Source of the DNA: Capsicum annuum | Lineage: Eukaryota > Streptophyta > Magnoliopsida > Solanales > Solanaceae | DNA length: 64,000 nt | Direction of reading: 5' to 3' | NCBI RefSeq assembly: GCF_002878395.1 | Contig: NC_061121.1 | Span: 48,487,546 to 48,551,545 of the forward strand | Part shown: piece after piece, positions 23,191-35,350 of the stretch | Numbering within the stretch: position 1 is the first letter of the stretch | Layout: each line of letters begins with the position of its first letter | Notes under the pieces: model-generated | What the model saw: only the letters and a program-made list of their open reading frames with translations | Database searches by the model: none | Told to the model about the DNA's origin: nothing | Position numbers and translations under genes: made by a program

Positions 23191-25653
23191 TTATCTCGGT
23201 TGGAAATAAGCTTCATTCAGCACCTTCACCAGAGCACTCCTATGAGTTGCAGAATTCATTAATAATGATAATAAGGAGATTTGGGCAGGAGTTTTCTTTA
23301 GTTGTTCCATAATAGAATACTCCTTAGTCGATATTTTCCTTAAGAAATCCTCTATCCCGGCATCTATCACAACCCTTTTTTGACTCTTACCCTTATTAGG
23401 CATTCCTTCAAGGGCATAATAATGCCCAGATCTTCTGATTCCTATAGCAGCAGCTTCTACAACTATTTTTTCTTTTCCTCTGTACCTTACATCAGTTAAG
23501 TAATTCCAAGGAACTTCTTTAGTATTTGAAGGTGTTTGAGAAACTAAGGTTGTGGTCATAGGCTTGGGAATAAGAACTTCAACTTTAATTGGCACTCGCA
23601 TCTTAACTATAACTATACGTGCAACAAAAGTTGATGTATCAACCTTTTTGTTATCATTGACTGATACAATAGTTCCTTCCAAACTATATTTTTCATCGAT
23701 GGTGATCATGTTCACATGTGTATTTCTATGATTTGGCAAGGAATTATTGTTCACATTGGGGGGAGCTCCTTTAAGCTGAATAACTTCTTCTTTGATTAGT
23801 GCCTCAATCGTATCCCTAAGAGTAAGACAATTCTCAGCGTTATGCAAAGCAACCCCAAAGTGGTAAGAACAACATTTTGTCCTATTATACCATCTAGGAA
23901 GGGGATTGGGAATTCTAACTTGGATTGGATAGAGTACTCGTGAAGTTCTCAATCTTTTATGTAGTTTGGATAAGGGTTCAGCTAGACGTTATAGGTTTTT
24001 ATTGGCCTTTTCATAGTTTGGGTGAGGTCTGGGTAAATTTAGAGAATGGTTTTATGGTTGGTAGTGGTTTTGAGATGGATAGGTAGGTTGATATTATGGC
24101 CGGTTTAGATAGGCTAGTACTCGAGGTGGATAATTTGTTGGCTAGGTAGCATAAACTAGATATATGGAAGGTAAAGATTAGTAATATGGGTGAGGAGTTT
24201 GGGCATATTGATTAAAGTAGGAAGGTTGGGGTGGTGGATTTTGGTATTTAACATTTGGTTTGGTCTTTTCTCTTGAATGGTCATGATAGTGGAAACTCCA
24301 TCCTTCTTCTTTTTATTCGCTCCCCTAGTTGGATCAGCCTGGACTGCCTTACTTGTTGCTTGTAAAGCTACCAGATTAGTGATTCTCCCAGTTCTTATAC
24401 CTTTTTCAACAAATTTTGCTATCCTAACAACCTCAAAGAATTTTTGTGCAAACACTGTTATCAGCTTATTATAATACGTCATATCTTTTTGATATTGCAC
24501 AAAAAGAGAAGTCATCTCTCTTACCGCTATTGGAGGTTGAAATTTTGTGGCATCTTCTCTCCACCACATGGCATATTCATTTTGAAGGACTCTTCCAATT
24601 TCTTATTCAACATCATCAAGTAGAACTGATCTAGGATGACTTTAGGTTTAATCTATCCATAAATTCTTGCGCCAAGGCATTCCAACTACGCAATTTTTGT
24701 GGATTTTGGCTCGTCTATCAATTAAATGCATCTCTTTTCAAACTTCTTATAAACAACTTCATACTAATGGTTTCATCCTTCCCCACTCCAACTAGTTTGT
24801 CAAAATATGGCCTTAAATAGGCTCGAGGATTTCCTTTTTCATCAAACATATCAAAACTTTGGCACCTTATACCCGACAAGCAACTCAATATTTAGATGAA
24901 AACATAAATATTCATACTCAAGACCTTCGCATCCTTTGTGTTGTTGGATGCTTCTGAACACTTCTTTTAAACTGTGAATCTCTTTTGCTAAATTCTCATA
25001 TGCTTTTGACCTTACTTCCTTTTCCATCTCTCCATAAGGATCAACTTCTTACACGGTTGGCATTGGGGTAGTGAAATGTTGAGCTCCCACTATACATACC
25101 TTTGGAACATATTGCTTGTTCAGAATTACGCATATGTTATCGATATATGTGGGGTCGTTTGGTGGTTTGGGATGAATGGGGTAGTTTGGACAAATAAGAT
25201 ATTTTGGGTATGTAGAACTTGGGTAAATAGAGTTTGGGTAAGTGGAGATTGAGGAACGTATGGAGTAGTAAAGGGTAGTGGGCTTGTTTGTTGCGAGTCT
25301 ACTTATTGCGGGTTGTTTTCTTGTGGGTTGGCAGGAGATTTGGCAAAAATTGGGTTGCTTTGGTGGAGTGGAGGATTTGGTGGGAAGTGTTGGAAGGCGG
25401 GATTATTAATAGATGAAAAAGAAGGTGGGATAGTGGGATTTGTCCCATGTTCAAGAAATGAAGTATTCATGTTAATGGACAGTTTGGTGAGGTTCCAAAG
25501 TCAATCAATTTCACTTTGCATGTTGGTCATTTGTTGCATCATATGAGATATATGTTCATCACCGAGGGTTTCATCCTTCTTACCCAAAGTCTTAGGCTCA
25601 CCTTTTGGGATGATGACAAGTCCTAAGCCATCAGGTGTGCCTAAATTAGTCAT
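23191..25653 (-). pseudogene. Ogre gag, including the gag-protease linker
   Basis: The start is the minus-strand ATG at 25653 (MTNLGTPDGLGLVI), followed by a Met/Gln-rich helix (SHMMQQMTNMQ) and a long Pro/Thr/Asn-rich low-complexity stretch, as in Ogre gag proteins. The capsid-like part follows; it is open at 24569-24156 (MWWREDATKFQPP) after breaks. A 253-codon open stretch at 23952-23191 has a zinc-binding-like CSYHFGVALHNAENC and ends with SLLSLLMNSATHRSAL and KVLNEAY. Gag would form the particle that packages element RNA. Frameshifts and stops separate the pieces, although the last 253 codons are still open. Confidence 0.75.
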
Positions 25654-26120
25654 GTTGGCATTTGTTCATGCTTTTGATCTCTTAAAATATGGGTGATCAA
25701 CCAGTTCGTATTCAACACAAATCAACCTTTAGAAGAATAAACTAAAAGAGGAAAACCTTTAAAAGAAAGAAATATATCAGTATAGGCGAATAATTTACAT
25801 AATAAAGTAACTCGCAATTGAGCAAACATGTTAGAAAAGAAGAAAAGCATGCATCATATTGCAAATAAAGCACACAATAAAAGAAAATTTCAATAATCAA
25901 AAACAAATCCTACTATTTACGGGACCTCTTTTGTGCCAAAAGGTGGGCTTATGCATCAAATAATTGAGATTATGAAAATTGATCCAAACTTTAATTAATG
26001 ACATTGATCAAGTTTGGAGTTAGAAAATGAGAAACAGACCACTTTATTTAAATATCATCATTAGACCATTACATTGATTTCAAAAACATAAAGAGAGTAC
26101 ATGATAACAAAAGGGAAATC
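25654..26120 (-). other. Ogre spacer between ORF1 and gag
   Basis: AT-rich sequence with no credible coding. It lies where Ogre elements have an untranslated spacer before gag. Confidence 0.5.
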
Positions 26121-27433
26121 TTAGCCAAAACATAAAAAGAGTACATAATAATAAAAGAGAAATCCTATCCAGTAAATTAACTCTTCATGATCCAAAGTAT
26201 GCCAAAGATCCGGAATGACTTGTTCCCACATTTCAGGTGGGATGACAAAGTGTATAATCAGTATAACATGTGCCCATTCTGTTTCTTCAAGATCCTTCAA
26301 CCCAAAGGCTTGTCCTTGATGGCTAAAGCCTACGTCCTCCATATCTATTGCTAACCACACATAATACTCTGGTGTACATTAAGATTTCAGGTTAAGCACA
26401 TCTATTGTCATCAGATTTCCCCACTCTCGAAGCAACTCCATTGCTCTAGGAATCTCAAAAAGTGGCCCGAAATCAACCTCAAATCTTCTCATATCTGAAT
26501 GAAGTGGAATGACTTGATGATGTCCAAACTACCTAAGCACTCATGAAGGAGCATATGGTTGAAGAACTTTCAAGACAATAAGCTCAATACACTATGTCAT
26601 ACAGCCCCTAATGACGGCAGCACGAGGTGACAATCATGGCTACCTCAGTTGGATTTGATTACCCGAGAGCACCCTCATGTATACATACGAATCATTTGTA
26701 CCAACAGGAACTACAAATTTCACCATCCTTTGTAGATGAGAATCGATCTTGTTGGGTTTACTAAATATTATGTTGACCATGGCATTTCGTCTATAGAAAT
26801 ATTCATTAGGCCAAATCTAAAGAAGGAGATTGCAACCTTCAAAGAACCTTCTTCCTCTAGCACATTTGGATAGTGCTCTCATTATTTCTGCTACAATCAT
26901 CGAAACTAGTGTAACTTCATTATTTTCAACCCCATAAAAAAGGGCTCGAAGCATGGAACTAAGGCAAGTGTAAATCCTTCCATGCTCCAAAGGAAAGATC
27001 AAAGTACCTGGTAAAGCAATGGCGAAAATGATAGGTAGTTTCTTTCTCCAACTCTCAACAGAACAATAGAATTTCCTAATAAAGATATTTTGGCCATCCT
27101 TGTGACAAAATCTTTTATATAAATAGTCAAGAGAAATCCAATCACGGTCCAAACACGCATGCTTGAGGTTGTTTTTTAGCCTAAGAAGATGCAAGAATTT
27201 TTTTCTTGAGCGTTTGTGAGGTAAGATCATACCCCGTCCTTGATATTTCAAATCTTTAAATACACTAATTTCTTCAATTATGGGGTCAATTCAAAATCCT
27301 TGAACTTGAACAAGACTCTAGTGGAATCCCAGAACTTAAGCAATGCTTTGACTAAATGCCTGTCAGAAGGGATGTAAATCAATGATGTCGAGAAACCCAA
27401 AGTTCTCCTCCTAATATTAAACCCCTGATCCAT
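26121..27433 (-). pseudogene. Ogre ORF1 (plant transposase-associated/DUF7745-like domain)
   Basis: Ogre elements carry an additional ORF between the 5' LTR and gag; its function is unknown. The probable start on the minus strand is at 27433 (MDQGFNIRRRTLGF, then KALLKFWDSTRVLFKFKDFELTP). The best conserved stretch is the open block at 27251-26817: DWISLDYLYKRF, SWRKKLPIIFAIALPGTLIFP, MIVAEIMRALSKCARGRRFFEGCNLLL. I recognise this pattern as the domain annotated DUF7745 in many plant genomes (from memory). The tail piece at 26360-26121 ends the ORF. Several stops and frameshifts divide it. Confidence 0.65.
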
Positions 27434-28130
27434 CTTAATGTTCTCATACCATCACCTTAGCTTAAGCAGCACACACATAACCATTTGGGTGTTGCCAAAA
27501 TTAGGCAAGTTATCCATCTAGCAACCTGTAAAAAGACAATATAAGCAAATGTTTTTCCAAACTCAATTAGGTCAAAATTTTAACTTGGATCAATTTATCA
27601 TTATCTCTGCAAATAATATGAGGATTGTCATTGGGTCATGAGCCCTTTTGACATAAAGGCACTTTTCTAAATTCGTGGAATGACACCATGGGTCAAATCA
27701 CCTATGGCTTATACATGCATGGCCTCAATCAAGGGTGGCAATGCTCTATCTTGAGATTTTCTAAGATTTGGGTAGACACAAACTTAGATTTTCTATATGA
27801 AAAGGCACGTGGTTCCATGACAGTAAAACTCATGCTCACTCCATGTATGCCCCGACTCTCTAAAATAGATGAAAGAATTTTGGGAAAGTACAATGTACAA
27901 TCCGTGTGTACAATGTGTGTGAGTGTTAGATTTCCAAAGTGGAGGAAATATGAACGGAATGTCTATTCATATAAAGCAGTAAACAAATAAGCAATTTATA
28001 CATAATAATAGCAAATAAATAATTTATTCCATACAAACGTGATAAAACAAGACAATTAAGGTGAAACAAATAAAAAATATGAAAAAACTTAATTATTAAC
28101 CTAAGTTTGTTATGATTAAGAATCTAATAA
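27434..28130 (-). other. Ogre leader between primer site and ORF1
   Basis: Non-coding leader of the element RNA. A short plus-strand open frame at 27688-27990 has no recognisable content and runs against the element's direction. No gene is called. Confidence 0.5.
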
Positions 28131-28148
28131 TCCCCGGTGAAGTCGCCA
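28131..28148 (-). other. Primer binding site, tRNA-Arg type
   Basis: The minus strand reads TGGCGACTTCACCGGGGA two bases after the LTR end. This closely matches the tRNA-Arg complementary primer site used by Ogre elements (TGGCGACTCCGCTGGGGA, from memory), with two differences. Confidence 0.8.
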
Positions 28149-29320
28149 AATGTTATACCCTATTTTAACCTGGGTCAAACCGAGGTACAACATATTGAAA
28201 AATTTCTAATTAAATTAAGGAAGTTGCCACCTAATTAGTTCTACAGTGAATTAGGACACCTATTATAAACTAAGTGATCAAAAAAAAATAAAGACTTCAT
28301 TTAAGGTCTATGCAACTTAAAAAAATTCTAGGTAAGGGTTCTAATTATCCTAAAGGAAAGGGATTAGGCACCCTAAAAGATCCGTCAACTATGGTTAACT
28401 AGCCAAACGTAGGTTGGATAAAAAAAATCAAAAGCTATGTTAAGAAAGATATAAATAAGGTATTAAAAATATATAGCTCTTACTAAAATAAAACATGTTA
28501 ATTATTTATGAGAAAAGATTAGAAAAACTTTCGAAAGGTTCACCCACTTTCAAAAATTATCAAAGATAACACCTAAAAATGTGCAATCTTATTGTTGTCA
28601 AAAAGAATAAAAAGTAAAAATAAAAAAATAATAATGATTATTTCAAGTCAATTATCTACAAAAGATTTCAATTAATAATTGATAAATTTAATTAAGAACT
28701 TCACATTTTTTCATTCTTAAGAAGAATTACTCTTTTGCTCTTTTTTTTAATCAAATTTTACTAAATAGAGGTAAAAATGATAGCTAATAATACTATACTA
28801 AATGAATCGTTGAAAATAGCTATAAAAATAAAAGCTTAGATCCATAAAGACTTGAGTATTTATTTATTTTTATTCGGAAAAACTCATGTTAAAAATGTTT
28901 TTCGTCATTGAATTCTTCGAAAAAGAGCTTCACGGAATCAAATTGACAAATCTTAATATCTTATTTTAAAATGATGAAAACGAAATTGATTACCATATCC
29001 AAAGTAGTTAAACCCGATTTTCGAGTCTAGCTATAATAAATTAGTCTACTGCAAAACTTATATTTTTATTAATCTGAAATCACTAATTATTTAAAACTAA
29101 CTTTAATTTTAAATAGTAAGCCACTATTCCATATTAAAGAAGCGTTAAATACTTCCTAATGACTTGGGTATAAAATTCTAAAAGGTATGTTATTTACCGA
29201 ATTATAACCTTTAAACGATATAAAATATATATCAAAGCTTGACGATCATGCTAAATATAAAATCTAATGGGCGAAACGGGAACAATTAAATTCGCATACA
29301 AATTTAAGAATTTCACACTA

Positions 29321-29483
29321 TTCAAAGTTGTTGCTATGTAACCAGGAGGTCGTAGGTTCAAGCCTTGAAAACAGTCTATGGCAAAAATGCAAGGTAATGT
29401 TGCGTACAATACATCCTTGTGGTGGATCCCTTCCCCAAACACCGTGCATCGAGGTAGTTTTAATGCACCGGGCTTCCCTTTTT
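29321..29483 (+). mobile_element. Au-type SINE, 5'-truncated
   Basis: The body contains the tRNA-like B box GGTTCAAGCC (29355-29364), AAAAATGCAAGGTAATG, TGCGTACAATACATCC, CCTTGTGGTGGATCC, CCTTCCCCAAACACCG and ends GCACCGGGCTTCCCTTTTT. This order matches the plant Au SINE family as I remember it, with many C-to-T type changes. Only the end of the tRNA-like A-box half is present. Flanking copies TTTCACACTA (29311-29320) and TTTTACACTA (29481-29490) differ at one base and look like a target-site duplication that overlaps the T tail. It is non-autonomous and depends on LINE machinery. Confidence 0.75.
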
Positions 29484-30390
29484 ACACTAATTAAAATAAG
29501 AACACAAATTTTTAAATAGTAATGTACGAAATGTTAAATGAAAATAATAGCAAATGTCTACAAGGAATAAAGCTTGAAGGATGGAAAGAGGCACTAGACT
29601 GCTAGACAAAAACACGTAATGCATCTATTATCGCCTCTCTGATTTGGATAGAGATGGTGTCAAGACATGAGACCCCAAACGCGCTTCCGAGTTCACATGA
29701 GACATAGAAAAGATAAGGATTAGTATAACTAAAATTTGATATTCGAAGTCTACCAAAGCTAATACATGAAAAAGCATTCTAAAGGAAATGGTAACCTACT
29801 ATCCAGGAAGTTTTCATGTTGGTTTCCTATGTAAACTTAATTGTTTAGTAAAGGACCAAAGTTAAAACTAGCAGGACTTCTAAAACATCAGGTAAGTTCA
29901 ATCACTCCAAATAGCTTAATCAACAGACACACGAGCAGCACACCAACATGTCTATACCATTTAGAAGAATCAAAGCAGCAGAAAACTAAGTCTGAAACTT
30001 AGGCAGGATTATTAGAGATTAATTCACACTTTTCTCATCTTTATCCGTTACTTGGAAAGTGACAAACACATGCAACTGTAAATCATATTTCTTCTTGATA
30101 AAGAGTGAACATTAGAGAATTTAAACAAATAAAAACTAGAGATTAGACATTAGATGCAATCATTCGACTTAAATTGATGATATTCTCTCCTCCTCAAAGA
30201 AAGAATTCTATCCTAAATCTCGACTTCTTAAAAAAAACCTTATTTATCCATGGTAGCTTACTGGAAAATTATAATTAAGAAGTGGTACTTATAGCTTTGA
30301 GTTTTCATGAAGAGAAAATTCAATAACAAGACGCAAAAGCTATGTTAAACCCCTTTCAGACTTACCTTGTTGAGACTATTCACACAACTA

Positions 30391-32443
30391 AACAACAACA
30401 AACCCAGTGTATTCCCACCTAGTGGGGTCTGGGGGGGGTGAGATGTACGCAGTCCATACCTCTACCTCTAAAGAAGTAGAAAGGTTGTTTCCGATAGACC
30501 CCCGGCTCAAGGCACGAGATACCACACAAACACATAGTACAGCACAGCACAAGATTACATAACATAAATACGGCACCCATAAGTAATATAAAATAGAGGA
30601 AAGCGTACAGATTCGTAATAAAACATGGAACACGGAATCATAACCGGAATAAAACCCCCACCGAGTAATTCCCTACACTAGCAACCCAAACTAGCCCTAG
30701 TCCTCTGCCCTAATTCACATCCTCCAGTCCTTCCTATCTAGGGCCATGTCCTCGGTGAGCTGTAATTGATCCATGTCCCGCCTAATCACCTCACCCAGGT
30801 ACTTCTTTGGCCTACCCCTACCCCGCCTAAAACCATCCAACGCTAGCCTCTCATACCTACGGACCGGGGCATCCATGCCCCTCCTCCTCACGTGTCCGAA
30901 CCATCTCAATCGGGATTCCCGCATCTTGCACTCCACTAGAGTCACACCAACCTTCTCCTGAATAGTCTCATTCCGAACTCTATCCCCTCTGGTCAGCCCA
31001 CACATCCAGTGCAATATCCGCATTTCTGTCACCTTCATTTTTTGGATGTGGGAGTTCTTAACTGGCCAACACTCTGCTCCATACAACATGGCCGGACGGA
31101 CTACCACCCTGTAGAATTTGCCTTTAAGCTTGGGTGGCACCTTCTTATCACACAGCACCCCCGACGCGAGCTTCCACTTCATCCATCCCGCCCCAATACG
31201 GTGCGAGACATCCTCGTCGATCTCACCATTACTCTAGATCGCGGACCCGAGATACTTGAAACTATCCCTCTTACATACCTCCTGTGATTCCAGCCTCACT
31301 ACTACCTCATTCTCCCACCTCACGTCATTAAACTTGCATTCCACATACTCTGTCTTGCTTCTGCTCACCCTGAACCCTTTAGACTCAAGAGTTTGCCTCC
31401 ACACCTCTAATTTGTCATTCACACCCCCTCGAGTCTTATCTATCAGAACTACATCATCTGAAAAAAGCATACACCACGGCACCTCCCCTTGAATACGTCG
31501 CGTCAACACATCCATCACCAACGCAAATAAAAAGGGACTAAGAGTAGATCCCTGATGCAATCCTGCCAGGACAGTGAAATGCTCTGAGTCTCCTCCCGCC
31601 GTCCTCACCTGAGTTTTCGCTCCATCATACATATCCTTAATTACTCTGATATATGCCAGCGGTACTCCACTCACCTCCAAGCATCTCCATAGTACCTCCC
31701 TGGGGACTTTGTCGTAAACCTTCTCCAGGTCGATAAACACCATGTGCAGGTTCTTCCTCCTTTCCCTATACTGTTCCACCAACCTCCGTACTAGGTGAAT
31801 TACCTCCGTCGTCGAGCGGCCGGGCATAAATCCAAATAGGTTTTCCGAAATAGACACTATCCGTCTCAGCCTCACCTCGACCACTCTCTCCCAGATCTTC
31901 ATATATGTGACTCAATAACTTAATCCCCCTATAGTTATTGCAACTCTGGATGTCACCCTTATTCTTATAGAGAGGGATCATGGTACTCCACCTCTAAGCC
32001 TCGGGCATCTTTGCCGTCTTAAAGATTTCATTAAACAATCCAGTCAACCACCTTACACCAGCCTCTCCAACGAACTTCCAAAAATCCACCGGTATCTCAT
32101 CCGGCCCCGTCGCCCTACCCCTTCGCATCCTGCGAACAACCTGTCTAACCTCTTCTACCTTAAAACATCTACAATAGCTAAAATCCCGACACTTCTCTGA
32201 GTGCTCCAGTTCCCCTAACACAACAGCTCTATCCCCTTCGTCATTCAAGAGCCTATGAAAGTACGACTGCCATCTATTCTTAATGTGGCCGTACTTCACC
32301 AATACTCTACCGTCCTCCCCGTTAATGCACCTCACCTGATTGAGGTCACGACCCTTCCTCTCCCTAGCCTTAGCGAGTCTAAACAACTTTTTATCCCCTC
32401 CTTTCCCCTGTAACCCTGCATACAAGCTGTCAAAAGCAGCATG
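30391..32443 (-). mobile_element. RTE-type LINE, 5'-truncated
   Basis: The minus-strand 3' end is GGGTTTGTTGTTGTT, the TTG-repeat tail typical of plant RTE LINEs, preceded by a short 3' UTR with CCCACTAGGTGGGAATACAC. The protein part starts mid-ORF at 32443, so the endonuclease half is missing. GC content is clearly higher than in the host LTR, which makes its edges visible. No clear target-site duplication was found. A 24-bp direct repeat sits at the 5' junction (32445-32468 and 32506-32529). Confidence 0.8.
30715..32443 (-). pseudogene. LINE reverse transcriptase (RTE clade), partial
   Basis: Three overlapping pieces in different frames make up the C-terminal two thirds of an RTE ORF. The first, 32443-31994, has LFRLAKARERKGRDLNQVRC, WQSYFHRLLN and the conserved RRGRATGPDEIPVDFWK. 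The second, 31981-31234, has [62 protein letters not shown] and catalytic LFSDDVVLI. The third, 31182-30715, has [34 protein letters not shown] and RGRPKKY, ending in DWRM-stop. Frame changes occur near 31985 and 31235. The enzyme would reverse-transcribe at a nicked target; the missing endonuclease and frameshifts make it dead. Confidence 0.85.
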
Positions 32444-33832
32444 CGATAAAACAATGTCACTTCAAAAGATAGCAGGTGATCAAATAAGAAAGAAAGTACT
32501 TCAATGATAAAACAATGTCACTTCAAAAGGATAAGGGCATCCTGTAACAAACCAGACATCTAAACAGGAAAAGAAATCATCAAGTTTGTGAGTTAATATT
32601 CGAATTCCCATTCTTTGTCATTCTAGGTGTTTCATTTGCATATTTAGATAAAGAAAAGTGGCATAGTTCAATAGCATCCATAAAAGATAGTTATATTCAT
32701 ACTCAAAACAAATAATCAAGGGATTGTTTCAAGCTCTCTTATCCGTTTTACTTAGTCATGTTAAAGTAATTGACTTGGACAAACAGTGAAAAAGTTTCAG
32801 CTATTCAAAGTTTTTGAAAAGGATAAATTTAGCCTATTCAGCTTAATTTTAGAACACAAAATAGTGTCATTATATATCTAGTTACTTAGGCAAGTACATA
32901 CAAGTTGGCACAATATTTATCTTACAAGAAGCTATATCAAACTATGAAAATCTACCTTAACAGTGAGTTTTAAGCCTATTTGAACACTTTAACATTCGGT
33001 TTGCTGCTTCCGTATTCATGATATTAAATCAAACAAAAATAACGAGCTACCACAACGGTGAATTATATTTCAAGGTTTAAAACTCGTGAATCCATCTTTT
33101 CCATGTTAGGTGAGAAGTTGAGAATAAATTTAAGCACACAGCTAAACCAAGACATATCAAGCGACTAAAGCCATGTTCAAACATTCAAGTAAAAAGGTTG
33201 CAAAGATTATATGACGAACAACCAACATACAAAAATTTCAGCACTTCTAAAGCTTTTTCATGCTAAACCGAAGGTTGCTGGCGCCTTGTAATGGCACAGT
33301 TGGGAAAAAGGAAAGCTAAAACATTTATCACCATGTCTCAAAAACATCCAAATCAATACATCACTGATTTTATACGAGCCACTAACCAGACACAAACTGT
33401 GAACCTCATAGAACTTATTCAAAGCTAAACCACAAGTTTTGACACTTTACAACCACCCAATCGAGCAAAGGCAAAACCCACCTTATCAACACACAAAAAC
33501 CAGTACGTAACTAAGTCAACATTACGATGTTTAAAAAAATATCTAAATTGACAAAAATGGCAACAAATAGTCCACTAAACGTGAATCAGGAGAACTCAAA
33601 GATTAAGAGGACTTGTTGGCAAGTTGATTCAAAGTTACGATTTTATGAAACTGAACAACATAAGAACTACCACTTTGAGTTTGCATGTTCAACTAGTAAA
33701 ACAGAACAACCTGCTCTGCTCATATCCTCAAAATCTATTAGTTTCATTTAGATCAAATTACAAACAAAAAAAGTTCAATACACACATTACATAATATGAA
33801 CAAAATTCAATGACCATATACCATTTTAATTT

Positions 33833-34130
33833 GGAAAAATTACAAAAACTAGCATCCTTAAGACTATAATTATAATAAATAGCAATACTTTTTCAAAATT
33901 ACAACTTATAGCGAAAGTAGCAATATTTTACCCACTTCATAGTAATAGAAGAATATGTATTTTTCAGTTGTGCATGTGTATTTATGAGTAATACATATAT
34001 ATTTGTATATGTATTTATATAGCAACATTTTACTTAAATACAAATACAATTTGCTAGTTTTTGTAATTATGAAACTGTTGCTATAAAAGTTATAATTAAG
34101 TCTACAGAGTTACTATTTCTGAAATTTTCC
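33833..34130 (+). mobile_element. MITE copy 1 with imperfect terminal inverted repeats
   Basis: It begins GGAAAAATTACAAAAAC and ends TTTCTGAAATTTTCC; these ends are imperfect inverted repeats extending about 50 bp (shared AATTATAA and TATAGCAA or ATAGCAA blocks). The interior is AT-rich with no coding. A second copy lies in opposite orientation at 35052-35350. Target-site duplications are unclear (TTAATTT-like on both sides). The length and ends suggest a non-autonomous DNA transposon. Confidence 0.65.
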
Positions 34131-34439
34131 CTTATTAATTTTCGTGTTTACACTCACAGTCACCCAAACAAGAATGACAAATTCAACTGAGCAGTGAATC
34201 ACTAAACTAAACATAACATCAATTTAATGGGCTATAATTTACCTTGTGTTGGGCAGCGAACTAAGACTTCCTCGTTAGAGAGATCAAAACTCAAACTTAA
34301 ACTCGAAAAAAACAAAGGAAATTAAGAAGCGATAGTATAGATTTGCCGACGCTTGGTGCTAATTTCAGCTAATTCTTTCTTGGTGATTCTTTTTTTCTTG
34401 ATTTTTTTTGCTCCCCAAAAATGGGAGCCCAAATGCTCC

Positions 34440-34446
34440 TTTTATA
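34440..34446 (-). promoter_or_regulatory. Ogre LTR TATA box
   Basis: The minus strand reads GGCTATAAAAGGAGC, a good plant TATA context in the middle of the LTR. It lies between the two inverted MITE copies. Transcription would run leftward into MITE copy 1 and the rest of the LTR. Confidence 0.5.
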
Positions 34447-35051
34447 GCCAAAGATGAAGGGGCATTGCAACAGCTATATAGAGGATCCCAGAATTCAAAT
34501 TTAGAATTCTTGGAATGCCCAAATCCCATAGAGAGATAGAGAGACCCAATTGGAAAAAGTAAAATCCTAAAATTTAGATTGATGAGAAACAGAAAAGGGT
34601 TGTTTGAAGGTATTCACTTTCAGACCCATAAAATTAAAGGAGTAACAATCTCAAATCCTGTAGTCCTTTATACTTTTCACCTTTACAGGGGTAGCAGTGG
34701 CGGTGGAAATCTCTTTAGGGTCAGATTGAGCAGAAAAAGTTGTTGAAATAATGTAAAGTTGATGGAAGAATTGTGGGATTGATGAATGTGGGAGGAAAAG
34801 GAAAATGAGAAGGTTGAGGATTATTGAAATCGCTATTACCCGATGGTTCAAAGGATAGATAGAGTTTCAGAAAGAAAGAGAGATATTATCGATGTTCTGG
34901 TTGAGTTTCAATGTGGAGAAAAAAGGGGATTAAGGGATTTAGATGATGGGCCAGGTCGGGGCTATTTTGGGCTGGGGTAGGAGGGGTTTTGTGCTAGTTT
35001 TAATTAATTTTAGGGGGTTTGGGACTGGTTCAGTTTAGGGGTTTTCAGGGC

Positions 35052-35350
35052 TGAAAAATTTCAAAAATAGCAACTCTGTAGTCTTAATTATAATTTTTAT
35101 AGAAACAGTTTCATAATTATGAAAAGTAGCAAATTGTATTTTCTATTTAAGTAAAATGTTGCTATATAAATACATATACAAATATATATGTATTACTCAT
35201 AAATACATATGCACAAATGGAAAATACATATTCTTCTATTACTATGAAGTGGGTAAAATATTGCTACTTTTGCTATAAGTTGTAATTTTAAAAAGTGTTG
35301 CTATTTATTGTAATTATAGTCTTAAGGATGCTAGTTTATGTAATTTTTTC
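35052..35350 (-). mobile_element. MITE copy 2, inverted relative to copy 1
   Basis: This is close to the reverse complement of 33833-34130 along its whole length (for example GGATGCTAGTTTATGTAATT near 35327 against AATTACAAAAACTAGCATCC near 33838). It has the same imperfect inverted ends and no coding. About 920 bp containing the Ogre promoter separates the two copies. Confidence 0.65.

Noticed and set aside
29340..29400. Possible tRNA gene around GGTTCAAGCC
   Set aside because: Only a B-box is present; the flanking body matches a SINE and no cloverleaf can be formed.
29251..29519. Overlapping ~63-codon frames on both strands
   Set aside because: They coincide with the SINE, which is non-coding and tRNA-derived.
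30773..31492. Plus-strand open frames over the LINE
   Set aside because: They are shadows of the minus-strand RTE reverse transcriptase, which has clear catalytic motifs.
34651..34851. 66-codon minus-strand ORF with hydrophobic start
   Set aside because: It lies within the Ogre LTR and upstream of the LTR TATA box. It looks signal-peptide-like but has no support as a gene.
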